From assembly GCF_002305895.1 (NCBI RefSeq), contig NZ_CP022203.1:4008501-4072500 (forward strand): DNA of 64,000 nt, written 5' to 3'. The position numbers and the translations under genes were made by a program. The notes below the pieces were generated by a model, which did not search any database, was not told the origin of the DNA, and was given only the letters and a program-made list of their open reading frames with translations. Of the stretch, positions 1 to 7,495 are shown piece by piece; within the stretch, counting starts at the first letter, position 1; every line of letters begins with the position of its first letter. This stretch comes from Corallococcus macrosporus DSM 14697. Its GTDB lineage: Bacteria > Myxococcota > Myxococcia > Myxococcales > Myxococcaceae.

Positions 1-813
1 TTCGCTGTGCTTGCAACTGGGTGAATCCGTCAAGTCATCCACCACGGCAGCGGTGAGCAGCGATTCGAGCAGTCCCACGAAGGTGAGGGTGAGCGCATAG
101 GGGAAGATGATGCGCAGGGTGTCGAGGGTGAAGGGCACCTGGGGAACGTGGAAGAAGGGCAGCGCGGTGGGCAGCGCGCCCATGTCCCCCACGGTGCGCA
201 CGGAGGCTCCGCTGAAGAGCGAGACGGCGGTCATGACGATGATTGCAACCAGCGGAGACGGCACGGCCTTCGTGAGTCGCGGCAGCCCGTAGATGATGGC
301 GAGCCCCCCGGCGACCATCGCGTACATCTGCCAGTTCGCGCCCACGAACTGGGGCAGTTGGGCCAGGAAGATGAGGATGGCGAGCGCGTTCACGAAGCCG
401 GTCATCACCGCGCGAGGGACGAACTTCATGTAGCGGCTGAGGCGCAGCAGTCGAAAGGCGAGCTGAAGCACGCCCGTGAGGATGGTGGCCGCGAAGAGGT
501 ACTCAATGCCGTGGTTCTTGACGAGCGTGACCATCACCAGCGCCATGGCCCCGGTGGCGGCGGAGATCATTCCGGGACGGCCTCCGAAGACGGCCGTCAT
601 CACCGCGATGATGAAGGAGGCATAGAGGCCCACCTTCGGGTCCACGCCCGCGATGATTGAGAATGCGATGGCTTCAGGGATGAGCGCGAGCGCCACCACG
701 GCCCCCGCCATCAGGTCGCCGCGAATGTTGGAGAACCATTCTTCTTTCAACCGGGAGAGGTCGAAGAAGGGCGTGCGACCACTCGTGGCCGCGGGAGACG
801 ATACAGTGCTCAT
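1..813 (-). CDS. SulP-family anion transporter, N-terminal part (runs off the window)
   Basis: This is the N-terminal 271 codons of an inner-membrane SulP/SLC26-type transporter, a family that moves sulfate, bicarbonate and related anions. The ATG at 813 is followed by a short cytoplasmic stretch and then near-continuous hydrophobic segments. The family landmarks visible are [20 protein letters not shown] (SulP signature in the first helices), [22 protein letters not shown] and, near the window edge, [17 protein letters not shown]. The rest of the transmembrane domain and any STAS domain lie beyond base 1. It is divergent from a block of secreted sulfur-handling proteins starting at 1445, which favours sulfate or another sulfur oxyanion as substrate; that is inference. 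The family call is firm. Confidence 0.88.
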   Translation of the reverse strand, partial: MSTVSSPAATSGRTPFFDLSRLKEEWFSNIRGDLMAGAVVALALIPEAIAFSIIAGVDPKVGLYASFIIAVMTAVFGGRPGMISAATGAMALVMVTLVKNHGIEYLFAATILTGVLQLAFRLLRLSRYMKFVPRAVMTGFVNALAILIFLAQLPQFVGANWQMYAMVAGGLAIIYGLPRLTKAVPSPLVAIIVMTAVSLFSGASVRTVGDMGALPTALPFFHVPQVPFTLDTLRIIFPYALTLTFVGLLESLLTAAVVDDLTDSPSCKHSE

Positions 814-1444
814 GGTCAGGCTGCTCTCGTGAGGACGCCGTGTCCCGAACCCATCGGGTCCCGGGCACAGCAAGAGGAAGACGCTCTGAGCCTCGGCGGG
901 CCCATCGGGTCGAGTCGAAGTGACAGGTCAGGGCAAACGCGAGCCGGCCCCTCAGGCGGAAGAAGGTCGCTCTGGGAGGGTGGTTCGGCTTTTCAAGAGC
1001 CTGAACTCAGGGTGGCGTCAGCGACCCGGCCTGGCCACAGCCCGCCCGGTCGCACTGCCGGCGGTCAATTTCGCTCGGCTGTTCCAGGGGGAACCTGTGC
1101 GTCTGAGGGGACGGGCGCATGGCGCAACGGGACAGGCAGCTCCTCATGGAGGGGCTGGACGTGGGCGGCAGATCGCACATCACGGGGCAATCTGCAACCC
1201 ATCCTGCCTCCAACAGAAGGGGCGCAGGAGGAGGGGGCGCGGAGGGGAACATCGGCCAGCCCCCAAGACGTCCCGGGAACGTTCATTGTCTGTTGCGAGG
1301 GCGGTAAGCGACCAGGCCGGCTCTTGTCGGACCTGGGTCTTGGGGCGAGGCCGCTGAATCCTTTTTCCTCCCTCATGGCTCTCACCCGGACGTCGCTCTC
1401 CCCTCGAAGGCCCGTGGGCCTCCGGAATCCGATGGAGCCGCACC
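814..1444. other. Intergenic region between divergent genes, no gene seen
   Basis: These 631 bases separate the SulP gene from the rhodanese gene. Several frames are open because of the base composition, but their translations are Arg/Gly/Pro-rich and show no domain, signal peptide or ribosome binding site. The motif CCCATCGGGTC occurs twice, near 848 and 901. Promoters for both flanking genes presumably lie here, but I cannot pick out convincing -35/-10 boxes. Confidence 0.6.
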
Positions 1445-1786
1445 ATGAAGGCCGTTCTCGTCGTCTCCGCCTTGTTTCTCGGTCTGTTCCTCAGTTCGTG
1501 TGCGCACAACCGCTCCGCCGGGGCGGAGGCCCACCGCCGGGTCGAGGCCGGCGCCACGCTGGTGGACGTCCGTACTCCGGAAGAGTTCGCCGCCGGGCAT
1601 CTCCCAGGCGCGGTGAACCTCCCGGTCGAGGACCTGCCTCGTCGGTTCCCTGAACTCGGGTCGCCGGAGAAGCCCCTCGTCATCTACTGCCGCAGTGGCG
1701 CGCGCAGCAGCCGGGCCGAGCGCCTCCTGAAGGAGCGTGGCTTCCAGGACGTCTTCAACCTTGGCCCCATGTCTGCGTGGCCGTGA
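1445..1786 (+). CDS. Rhodanese-domain lipoprotein
   Basis: A 113-residue exported single-domain rhodanese (sulfurtransferase). Residues 1-18 form a lipoprotein signal ending LSSC, so Cys19 is the likely lipidation site. The domain starts at about residue 32. It has the conserved DVRTPEEFAAGHLPGAVNLP segment (41-60) and the active-site loop CRSGARS, with Cys82 as the persulfide-forming residue. A GGAG lies about eight bases before the ATG. The next three genes run in the same direction and are all envelope proteins, two of them of sulfur-metabolism families, so it probably transfers sulfane sulfur in the periplasm. The acceptor (cyanide, a thiol or a DsrE-like carrier) is not shown by the sequence. 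Confidence 0.9.
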   Translation: MKAVLVVSALFLGLFLSSCAHNRSAGAEAHRRVEAGATLVDVRTPEEFAAGHLPGAVNLPVEDLPRRFPELGSPEKPLVIYCRSGARSSRAERLLKERGFQDVFNLGPMSAWP

Positions 1787-1858
1787 CACGCGAGCCGCGC
1801 GCGCCGCGCCTCGTGTCATCTCCGCTGCCTGCCTTCTCTCCTCGAAAGGTGCTCCTCG

Positions 1859-3457
1859 ATGTCCCGTCTCCTGCCCTTGCTCGGCGCGCTGCTCGTATTG
1901 GCGTGCGGCTGTGCTTCGTCCCGGCCCGTGGCCACCGGCCGTGCACCTGAACCCCGGCGTCAGCAGCTCACCGTCCTCTACGTGGCGGACCTGCACGCCC
2001 AGTTGCGCGCCCACCCCGAGCTCTTCTGGCGCGACGGGGAGGAGCGCATCGAGATGGCGGGCGGCTTTGCCCGCATCGCCGCCGCCATCCGTCAGATTCG
2101 GGCCGAGCGCGGTGGAGACGTGCTCGTGCTCGACGGCGGTGACACGATTCAAGGCTCGGGCGCGGCGGCCCTCACCGAGGGCTCCGTGCTCATCGACCCG
2201 CTCAATGCGCTCGGGTTGGACGGCGCGGTGCCCGGCAACTGGGAGGTGGTGTACGGCCCCGAGGTGCTGCGCCAGCGCGCGCGTGAGCTGAAACATCCGC
2301 TCTTCGCGGCGAACCTGCGCGACGCGGCCAGCGGCGAACGGCTCTTCCCGCCTTACCTGATGAAGGAGGTGGGCGGGGTGAAGGTGGCGGTGGTGGGCTT
2401 CACGGACCCGGATGTGCCGCGTCGTCAGCCGCCGGACTACAGCCAGGGGCTGCGCTACGACGGCCCGGAGGCGTTGCCCGGATTGGTGCGCGAGGTGCGC
2501 GCGCGCGAGGGCGCCCAGGTGGTGTTGTTGATGTCGCACGTGGGGCTCGCCAAGGCCGTGGGGCTGGCCGCCAGGGTGCCCGGCGTGGACGTCCACCTGT
2601 CCAGCGACACGCATGAGCGCACCTATGTCCCCATCGAGCAGGCGGAGAGCTGGGTGGTGGAGCCTGGCGCCTTCGGCTCCTTCCTCGGCCGGTTGGACTT
2701 GTGGTTGGAGGACGGGCAGGTGGTGGACCGCCGCTGGGAGCTCATCGAGCTGACCGCGTCGCGCTTCCCCGAGGACCCCGACGTGGCGCGGCTCGTGGAC
2801 GCCGCGCTCACCCCGTACGATGAGAAGCTGTCCGCTCCAGTGGGGCACACCGACGTGGCGCTCGCGCGCTATGCGGTGGTGGAGAACCCGCTGGACAACG
2901 TGCTGGCCGACGCCATCCGCGCCGCTGGAGGGACGGAGATTGGCCTCTCCAACGGCTTCCGCTTCGGCACGCCGCTGCTGCCCGGCCCCGTACGCGAGGC
3001 GGACCTGTGGAACCTCTTCCCCGTCACCAACATGCTGAAGACGGGCAAGGTGAGCGGGCGCCAGCTCCGCGCCTTCTGGGAGCAGGAATTGGAGAACGTC
3101 TTCGCGAAGGACCCGGAGAAGCGCTTTGGCGGGTGGTTGCCGCGCCCCTCGGGGATGACGCTGCGCTTCCGCGCGGACGCCCCCAAGGGACAGCGCCTCC
3201 TCTCGCTGGAGGTCGGCGGCGAGCCCGTGGTGGACGAGCGCCTCTACACCGTGACGGCCTGCGAGCGGGAAGGGGACGCGCCGGACATGCTCTGCCGCAT
3301 CCCCGGTGTCCAGGAGCCGCGCGTGCTCGACGTGGACGCGCACGAGGCGCTGCGCCGCTTCCTCGCCGGCAAGCCGCGACTGAGCGGCGCCCTGGAGGGG
3401 CGCGCGGTGGGCGAGGACCTCCCGGCCGTGCTCCGCACCCAACGGGTCCAGCCGTGA
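1859..3457 (+). CDS. SoxB/5'-nucleotidase-type metallophosphatase lipoprotein
   Basis: A 532-residue two-domain protein of the UshA/SoxB superfamily. A lipoprotein-type signal (LVLACGC) covers residues 1-18. The N-terminal metallophosphoesterase domain has ADLHAQL (Asp and His metal ligands) and LDGGDTIQG, then GNWE where nucleotidases have GNHE and SoxB thiosulfohydrolases have GHWE. SSDTHERT replaces the usual GHTH. The C-terminal 5'-nucleotidase-type domain starts at about residue 320 and contains NPLDNVLADAIR, SNGFRFG and NLFPVTNMLKTGKVSG. In UshA-like enzymes it hydrolyses nucleotides; in SoxB it cleaves sulfate from a carrier-bound sulfur chain. The surrounding rhodanese, YeiH and DsrE genes favour a SoxB-like role, but no soxXA or soxYZ is seen. 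Superfamily is certain, substrate is not. Confidence 0.8.
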   Translation: MSRLLPLLGALLVLACGCASSRPVATGRAPEPRRQQLTVLYVADLHAQLRAHPELFWRDGEERIEMAGGFARIAAAIRQIRAERGGDVLVLDGGDTIQGSGAAALTEGSVLIDPLNALGLDGAVPGNWEVVYGPEVLRQRARELKHPLFAANLRDAASGERLFPPYLMKEVGGVKVAVVGFTDPDVPRRQPPDYSQGLRYDGPEALPGLVREVRAREGAQVVLLMSHVGLAKAVGLAARVPGVDVHLSSDTHERTYVPIEQAESWVVEPGAFGSFLGRLDLWLEDGQVVDRRWELIELTASRFPEDPDVARLVDAALTPYDEKLSAPVGHTDVALARYAVVENPLDNVLADAIRAAGGTEIGLSNGFRFGTPLLPGPVREADLWNLFPVTNMLKTGKVSGRQLRAFWEQELENVFAKDPEKRFGGWLPRPSGMTLRFRADAPKGQRLLSLEVGGEPVVDERLYTVTACEREGDAPDMLCRIPGVQEPRVLDVDAHEALRRFLAGKPRLSGALEGRAVGEDLPAVLRTQRVQP

Positions 3458-3521
3458 GCACCGCCACTTCAACGCCGCACCTGACCGCCAACGTCCTGTG
3501 TCGTCGCATCGGGCCCCTGAA

Positions 3522-4565
3522 ATGACCGCACCTCTCGCTGCTTCCGAATCGACCGCCGCCTCGTCTCCGCCGGGGAGCTTGTGGCGCCGGCGGCTGCCGG
3601 GCCTCGGGCTCGCCGCAGCGCTGGCGGTGGTCAGCTACGGGCTGGCCATGCTCCCGGGCCTCAAGGTGGTGGGGCCGCTCACGGTGGCCCTGCTCATTGG
3701 CATCTCACTGCGCACGGCCCTGGGGCTGGCCCCAAGCCTGATGGAGGGCACGCGCTACTCGGCGCGCACGGTGCTGCGGTTGGGCATCGTGCTGATGGGG
3801 GCGCGACTCGACTTCGGGCTCGTGGCGCAGGTGGGCCCGCGCGTGCTGCTGCTGTCCCTGGCCGTCATCGTCGGCGGCATTCTCGGCATCGGCTGGGTGG
3901 CGAGGCGCTTCGGCGTGCCGGAGAAGCTGGGCACGCTGTTGGCCGTGGGGACCTCCATCTGTGGCGCCAGCGCGGTGGTGGCCGCCAGCTCCGTCACGCG
4001 CGCGGAGGAGGAGGACACCACGCTGGCGGTGGGGCTGTGCGGAATCCTGGGCACGGTGGGCGTCCTCTTCTACGTCTTCGTGGGGCCGCTGCTGGGGCTG
4101 AGCAGCGCGCAGCTCGCCATCCTCTCGGGGGCGACGTTGCATGAGGTGGCGCAGGTCATGGCCGCCGCCTTCACCTGGGGCACCTCGGCGGGCGACCTGG
4201 GCACGCTGGTCAAGCTCACCCGCGTGGTGCTGCTGGCCCCCGCGCTCGTGGTGCTGGGGCTGGTCTCCGGCGCGGGCGGGCAGGTGCGCTACTCGCTGAA
4301 GGAGCCGCCCATCCCCTGGTTCGTCATCGGCTTCCTCGCGGTGGGCGTGTTGGGCACGGCCGGCGTGGTGCCCGCCGCCGCCAAGGGGTGGCTCTCCACC
4401 GCCAGCGTCTTCCTCATGGTGATGGCCATGGCGGCCATGGGGCTGGGCACCCACCTGAGCATGGTGCGCCGCGCGGGCATGCGAGTCGTCTACGCGGGCC
4501 TCGTGGGCTTCGCCGCCCTGGCGCTGGCCGCCTGGGGCCTCATCCAGTTGCTGTCCATTCAGTAG
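3522..4565 (+). CDS. YeiH/UPF0324-family putative sulfate/sulfite exporter
   Basis: A 347-residue polytopic membrane protein of the YeiH family (Cons_hypoth698), annotated by convention as a sulfate exporter. About ten hydrophobic segments are visible. Family landmarks include LRLGIVLMGARLDF, GTSICGASAVVAASSV (the highly conserved reentrant motif) and SGATLHEVAQVMAAAF. I chose the ATG at 3522; an in-frame GTG at 3498 would add eight unremarkable residues and neither has a strong ribosome binding site. The gene lies 64 bases after the metallophosphatase and 28 bases before the DsrE-like gene, so co-transcription is likely. It could remove sulfite or sulfate made from periplasmic sulfur compounds; that is inference. 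Confidence 0.85.
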   Translation: MTAPLAASESTAASSPPGSLWRRRLPGLGLAAALAVVSYGLAMLPGLKVVGPLTVALLIGISLRTALGLAPSLMEGTRYSARTVLRLGIVLMGARLDFGLVAQVGPRVLLLSLAVIVGGILGIGWVARRFGVPEKLGTLLAVGTSICGASAVVAASSVTRAEEEDTTLAVGLCGILGTVGVLFYVFVGPLLGLSSAQLAILSGATLHEVAQVMAAAFTWGTSAGDLGTLVKLTRVVLLAPALVVLGLVSGAGGQVRYSLKEPPIPWFVIGFLAVGVLGTAGVVPAAAKGWLSTASVFLMVMAMAAMGLGTHLSMVRRAGMRVVYAGLVGFAALALAAWGLIQLLSIQ

Positions 4566-4593
4566 TCCTCAACCGCGTTCGGAGTTCTTCGAG

Positions 4594-5058
4594 ATGAATC
4601 GTTTCCTGCTGTTGCTCGTCACCGCGCTCATCACCGTCCCCCTGGTCTCGTTCGGGGCGCCGCCGTCCCAACCCGCCGAGAAGAAGGAGGTGCCCGCCCG
4701 CCAGGGCAAGCTCGTCTTCGTGGCGACCACGGGGCTGGAGGACATCGGCACGCTCTCCAGTTCCTTGCGGCACGCGAAATCCGCGAAGGCGTCGGGCCAT
4801 CTCTCGGACGTGGTGTGGCTCACCTATGGCCGCGCGGTGGTGGCGCTGGACCCGACGGTGAAGGCCGTTCCGGAGGAGGTCCGCAAGGTGGCCCATGAGG
4901 CGAAGGCCGCTGGTGTGCGGATGGTGGCCTGCGGCCACGCGCTCCAGAAGTTCGACATCGACCCGAAGAAGCTCCAGCCCCAGGCCGACGTGGTGGCCAA
5001 CGGCGTGGCGGAGCTTTCGCGGCTGGTGGCCGAGGGCTATCAGGTCATCCGCTATTAG
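4594..5058 (+). CDS. Exported DsrE/DsrF-like protein
   Basis: A 154-residue protein with a cleavable signal peptide (residues 1-21) followed by a charged linker and a DsrE-like fold from about residue 36. The C-terminal half carries the family pattern: MVACGHALQKFDI, with a Cys at the position used for sulfur binding in DsrE-type carriers, then VVANGVAELSRLVAEGY and a terminal IRY. Cytoplasmic DsrE proteins relay persulfides; exported single-domain versions are common in bacteria but poorly studied. As the last gene of the rhodanese-metallophosphatase-YeiH run, it may be the sulfur acceptor for the lipoprotein rhodanese. The TAG stop lies within a TTAG that borders an IS-end-like sequence. 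Confidence 0.8.
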   Translation: MNRFLLLLVTALITVPLVSFGAPPSQPAEKKEVPARQGKLVFVATTGLEDIGTLSSSLRHAKSAKASGHLSDVVWLTYGRAVVALDPTVKAVPEEVRKVAHEAKAAGVRMVACGHALQKFDIDPKKLQPQADVVANGVAELSRLVAEGYQVIRY

Positions 5059-5156
5059 GTCCTGTTTGCAAAGTCCGTCAGCAGGCATGAGCCGACGGCC
5101 GAGCGCCCATGATCTTGGTAAAGTGAACCGGTTCCTGCCCATTACCGCCACGGCCC

Positions 5157-5612
5157 ATGTCACTCCTGCACGACTTCCTGCTCCGCGAAGAGGGAACCCA
5201 TCGCTACGAGGACCATCGGGCGTGGATGAATGCGCCCCAGGCGCTTCACCTGCACGACGACGTGGTGCAGTACCTCAACGACACCCTGCTGTGGATTCCC
5301 GCGCTCAATCCTGCAACGCGGAAGTGCCCAATGGAGCCCGTTCAGGGGCTTTGTCACTACGGTCCGACCATCATCAACCGGAGCGGCGGACGTATCGCGG
5401 CTCAGATCTTTCAACACTGGGCTGACCTCTTCGCTTGCGGCCCGGAGCAGATGGTCCTCACCGGCGGGTGGTGCACAGAGCCTGACGGGCGACAGCATTA
5501 CAACAAGCTGGAGGTGCAGAGAGACCCGCTCGTCTCCACGCTCCGAACGCTCGCCACGTGGGCGCGTCAGGCCGAAGCGGGGAGCCACTTCATCTACCAC
5601 TGGGGTATTTGA
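5157..5612 (+). CDS. Orphan 151-residue hypothetical protein
   Basis: I do not recognise a characterised family. The protein is soluble, has no signal peptide, and is rich in Trp, His and Tyr (for example LHLHDDVVQYLNDTLLWIP and GLCHYGPTIINRSGG). It ends in a compact HFIYHWGI. Its third codon positions are less G/C-biased than those of its neighbours, and it sits between an IS-end-like sequence at 5057 and a decayed transposase at 5635. This suggests the gene came in on, or was stranded by, mobile DNA. The style resembles small paralogous accessory proteins of myxobacteria, some of which are suspected immunity proteins, but that is only an impression. Confidence 0.6.
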   Translation: MSLLHDFLLREEGTHRYEDHRAWMNAPQALHLHDDVVQYLNDTLLWIPALNPATRKCPMEPVQGLCHYGPTIINRSGGRIAAQIFQHWADLFACGPEQMVLTGGWCTEPDGRQHYNKLEVQRDPLVSTLRTLATWARQAEAGSHFIYHWGI

Positions 5613-5634
5613 GTGGTTGCGCCATGCTCTGTAG

Positions 5635-5847
5635 CTACAGACGCACCGCAGCCAGTAGCACCATGGCGAGGTATCACTGGCCGCGCTTCTCGTAGCGGGG
5701 GCCACGCGCCGGTTGTGCTTCAGCAGGACGATTAGGCGCTCCGCCCGGCTTCTCTGGAGGTACAGGCGGCGGCTGGAGATGACCGTCGGCGCGCACCACT
5801 GTGCCGTCCAGGTTGTGCTTCGCCCAGTCCAGCAGGCGTCGCAGCCG
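5635..5847 (-). pseudogene. Decayed IS5-type transposase fragment
   Basis: Read on the minus strand in one frame, this stretch gives pieces of an IS4/IS5-type transposase: LLDWAKHNLDGTVVRADGH (the segment holding one catalytic Asp), then after an internal deletion PRYEKRGQ, a stop codon, and YLAMVLLAAVRL before a second stop. The string RYEKR..YLAMV.LAA.R is typical of the C-terminal end of these transposases. The N-terminal half and most of the catalytic core are missing, so it cannot be active. It abuts the stop codon of the TlpA-like gene at 5848. Confidence 0.7.
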
Positions 5848-6339
5848 CTATGGCGCGGCGAGCAGCGCCTCCAGGCGCCGCGCGTAGAACGCCCTTGAGC
5901 GCTCGCCGTTGACGGCGGCCACCACCACGCCCTCGCGGTTGATGAAGACGGTGGCGGGCACGGTGGAGATGCGCAGCGGGCCCAGCACCTCGCCCTTCGC
6001 CGTGGCCACGGTCATGTGCACCCCCAGCTCAGCCGCGGTCTGGCGGTTGCGCGCTTCGCTGGGGTTGATGGAGAGCGCGAGGAAGCCGACGCCGCGCGCC
6101 TCGTACTCACTCCTCAGGGCTTCGAGCTCGGGCAACTCCCGAGCGCAGGCGTGTCAGCCTGGGGCCCATACGTTGATGACCCAGGGGCGGCCCAGCAGCG
6201 CCGCCCGGTCGATGCGCACGCCCTCCAGCGTCTCGGCCCGCAGGCGCTCCGGCACCGGCGTGCCGGGGCGGTCATAGCGGTCACACGCGCCCAGCAAGGC
6301 GAGCGCGAGCAGGAGCGGGACGCAGAGGGAACGGCGCAT
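5848..6339 (-). CDS. TlpA-like thiol-disulfide lipoprotein, candidate selenoprotein (UGA at codon 62)
   Basis: Reading through one in-frame TGA (6154-6156) gives a 163-residue TlpA/redoxin-like protein. Residues 1-18 are a lipoprotein signal (ALLGAC, Cys19). The thioredoxin fold starts at about residue 35 and reads WVINVWAPG-UGA-HAC-ARELPELEAL, so the TGA falls exactly at the first Cys of the CxxC pair and the resolving Cys65 is kept. Downstream are ALSINPS and the cis-Pro loop STVPATVFINREG. Codon use and reading frame are normal on both sides of the TGA. A SECIS-like hairpin follows at once (6126-6144). The start ATG at 6339 is preceded by AAAGAAG. The protein would be a periplasmic membrane-anchored oxidoreductase with a U-x-x-C centre. 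The alternative is a recent nonsense mutation; the exact position argues against it. Confidence 0.75.
6126..6144 (-). promoter_or_regulatory. Candidate bacterial SECIS hairpin
   Basis: On the mRNA (minus strand) the 19 bases GCUCGGGAGUUGCCCGAGC form a perfect 7-bp stem with the 5-base loop AGUUG. The stem begins ten bases after the UGA and the loop starts at the 17th base, so 16 bases separate UGA and loop. A G is in the first two loop positions and the loop holds a GU, as in the E. coli fdhF element. These values match the published bacterial SECIS pattern as I remember it. The hairpin lies inside the coding sequence, as bacterial SECIS elements do. Confidence 0.6.
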
Positions 6340-6955
6340 GGGCTTCTTTATGCACACGGAAGCACGCCCGCGCATCTTCTTCCCGCGCGGGCGCTCCGGC
6401 GGCGCCCGCGGTGTCACGCCCGGGACATCGCGGCGGCACACGGAAGGTCCCCTTGTCATGCGGCGTGGAGGTCTCGAAGCGCTCGAGCTGCCCCAGGGCC
6501 ACCTGGGGCGTGTTCGCCCGCGTACTGACCTGGCAGTTCCGCCCGAGGCTCATCCGACGGACGACGCCGAGGACGCGGCATGCGGAACAGGTGCGTCACG
6601 CGCTCACCTTGGAGCACGGTTGGAGGCCGCGCGGTGTGGAGGTGTCGGGTCCGGATGTCACTCTGGCCGCTATCAAGCGGGGGAGAAGACGCGGCGCCTC
6701 GTTGTGCGTACCGCTGCCCCTCGTGACCCAGCCGTGACGCACTCATGGCGCAGCAACGGGGTTTGGACGGACACACTTCAAACGGGCAGAGCGCACGGAA
6801 TGGCAGTTGCGGTGATGCTAGATGCGGGCACTGGAGACGGAACCCGCGCGCGAGAGGATTGTGTGTGAATGTTTATCGTGGCTGCATTGTCATGTGTTGT
6901 TGAGTGTTTGTTTGGATTGTGATTGCCTTTGGGGCATCTCTTACAAGGAGACGTC
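6340..6955. other. Divergent intergenic region, possible gene debris
   Basis: These 616 bases lie between the TlpA-like gene and a lipoprotein gene. The part next to the lipoprotein (about 6855-6945) is clearly more A/T-rich than the surroundings and probably holds its promoter. On the minus strand, 6410-6595 has one frame with coding-like third positions that reads VLGVVRRMSLGRNCQVSTR and onward, but it starts after a stop and has no recognisable domain. It may be the end of a lost gene. Confidence 0.4.
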
Positions 6956-7471
6956 ATGGGGGCTCGGCTTTATCTGGGAATCTTAGTGGCAGTGGGTCTG
7001 GTGGCTTGCGGACCTGCGGCTGATGATGCGCTTGCTTCGCGGGATTCCGCGGAGTTGGAGACCGCGGCGCAGGCCGCTTGCAGTTGCCCGTCTGGCTGGG
7101 ACTGTTCGGACCTGGATTGGGCGAGCACCTGGCACAGCAATGGTACGGTGCCGGCCTACAACAATGAGCCGGGCTACACCCGTTATGCATGGCCCTTCGT
7201 GACACAGCGAAACGCAAGGGAGACGAACAGCACCTTCTGCACCTTCGACAAGGACCACCGCTTCTACTTCAACGCGGCCTACTTCGCGAACAGCGCGAAC
7301 CTGGGCAACCTGCGCGTCCGGTATCAGGGAGGAGGCTGGTGGCCCCTTTGCAATTTCAACGGCGCCGTGGACTACATGACCGGCACCGTGGGTGGCTATA
7401 CCGGCACCTATGTGCGCCTCACCTTGGGAGAGCACTGCCCAAGCAGTGACATCCTGCTCGTGGCTCCCTGA
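6956..7471 (+). CDS. Small Cys-containing lipoprotein, unknown function
   Basis: A 171-residue exported protein with no family I recognise. AAGGAG sits five bases before the ATG at 6956, which fixes the start. Residues 1-17 form a lipoprotein signal with lipobox VACG (Cys18). After an acidic linker comes a compact domain with six Cys (CSCPSGWDCSDLDW, STFCTFDKDH, PLCNFNG, LGEHCPS), many aromatic residues and Gly-rich turns, suggesting a disulfide-stabilised beta fold. It is monocistronic, with a convergent gene downstream. Probably an outer-membrane-attached or surface protein. Confidence 0.75.
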   Translation: MGARLYLGILVAVGLVACGPAADDALASRDSAELETAAQAACSCPSGWDCSDLDWASTWHSNGTVPAYNNEPGYTRYAWPFVTQRNARETNSTFCTFDKDHRFYFNAAYFANSANLGNLRVRYQGGGWWPLCNFNGAVDYMTGTVGGYTGTYVRLTLGEHCPSSDILLVAP

Positions 7472-7495
7472 GTCCTCGGGTTCGTAGGCCCACGT

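Noticed and set aside
829-1653. Plus-strand open frame running from the intergenic region into the rhodanese gene
   Set aside because: No ribosome binding site or domain, and it overlaps the well-supported rhodanese gene in another frame.
1382-3472. Minus-strand open frame of 696 codons opposite the rhodanese and metallophosphatase genes
   Set aside because: Composition-driven shadow; the plus-strand proteins have signal peptides and family motifs.
3498-3521. GTG start for the YeiH-type gene
   Set aside because: It adds eight residues with no support from spacing or a ribosome binding site; the ATG at 3522 is preferred.
5848-6135. Treating the part after the TGA as a separate small gene starting at ATG 6135
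   Set aside because: It would start in the middle of a thioredoxin fold with no ribosome binding site and without the active site, whereas reading through the TGA gives a complete TlpA-like protein.
6281-6600. Minus-strand fragment with coding-like codon bias upstream of the TlpA-like gene
   Set aside because: It begins after a stop codon, shows no known motif and overlaps the start of the TlpA-like gene; too weak to list as a gene.
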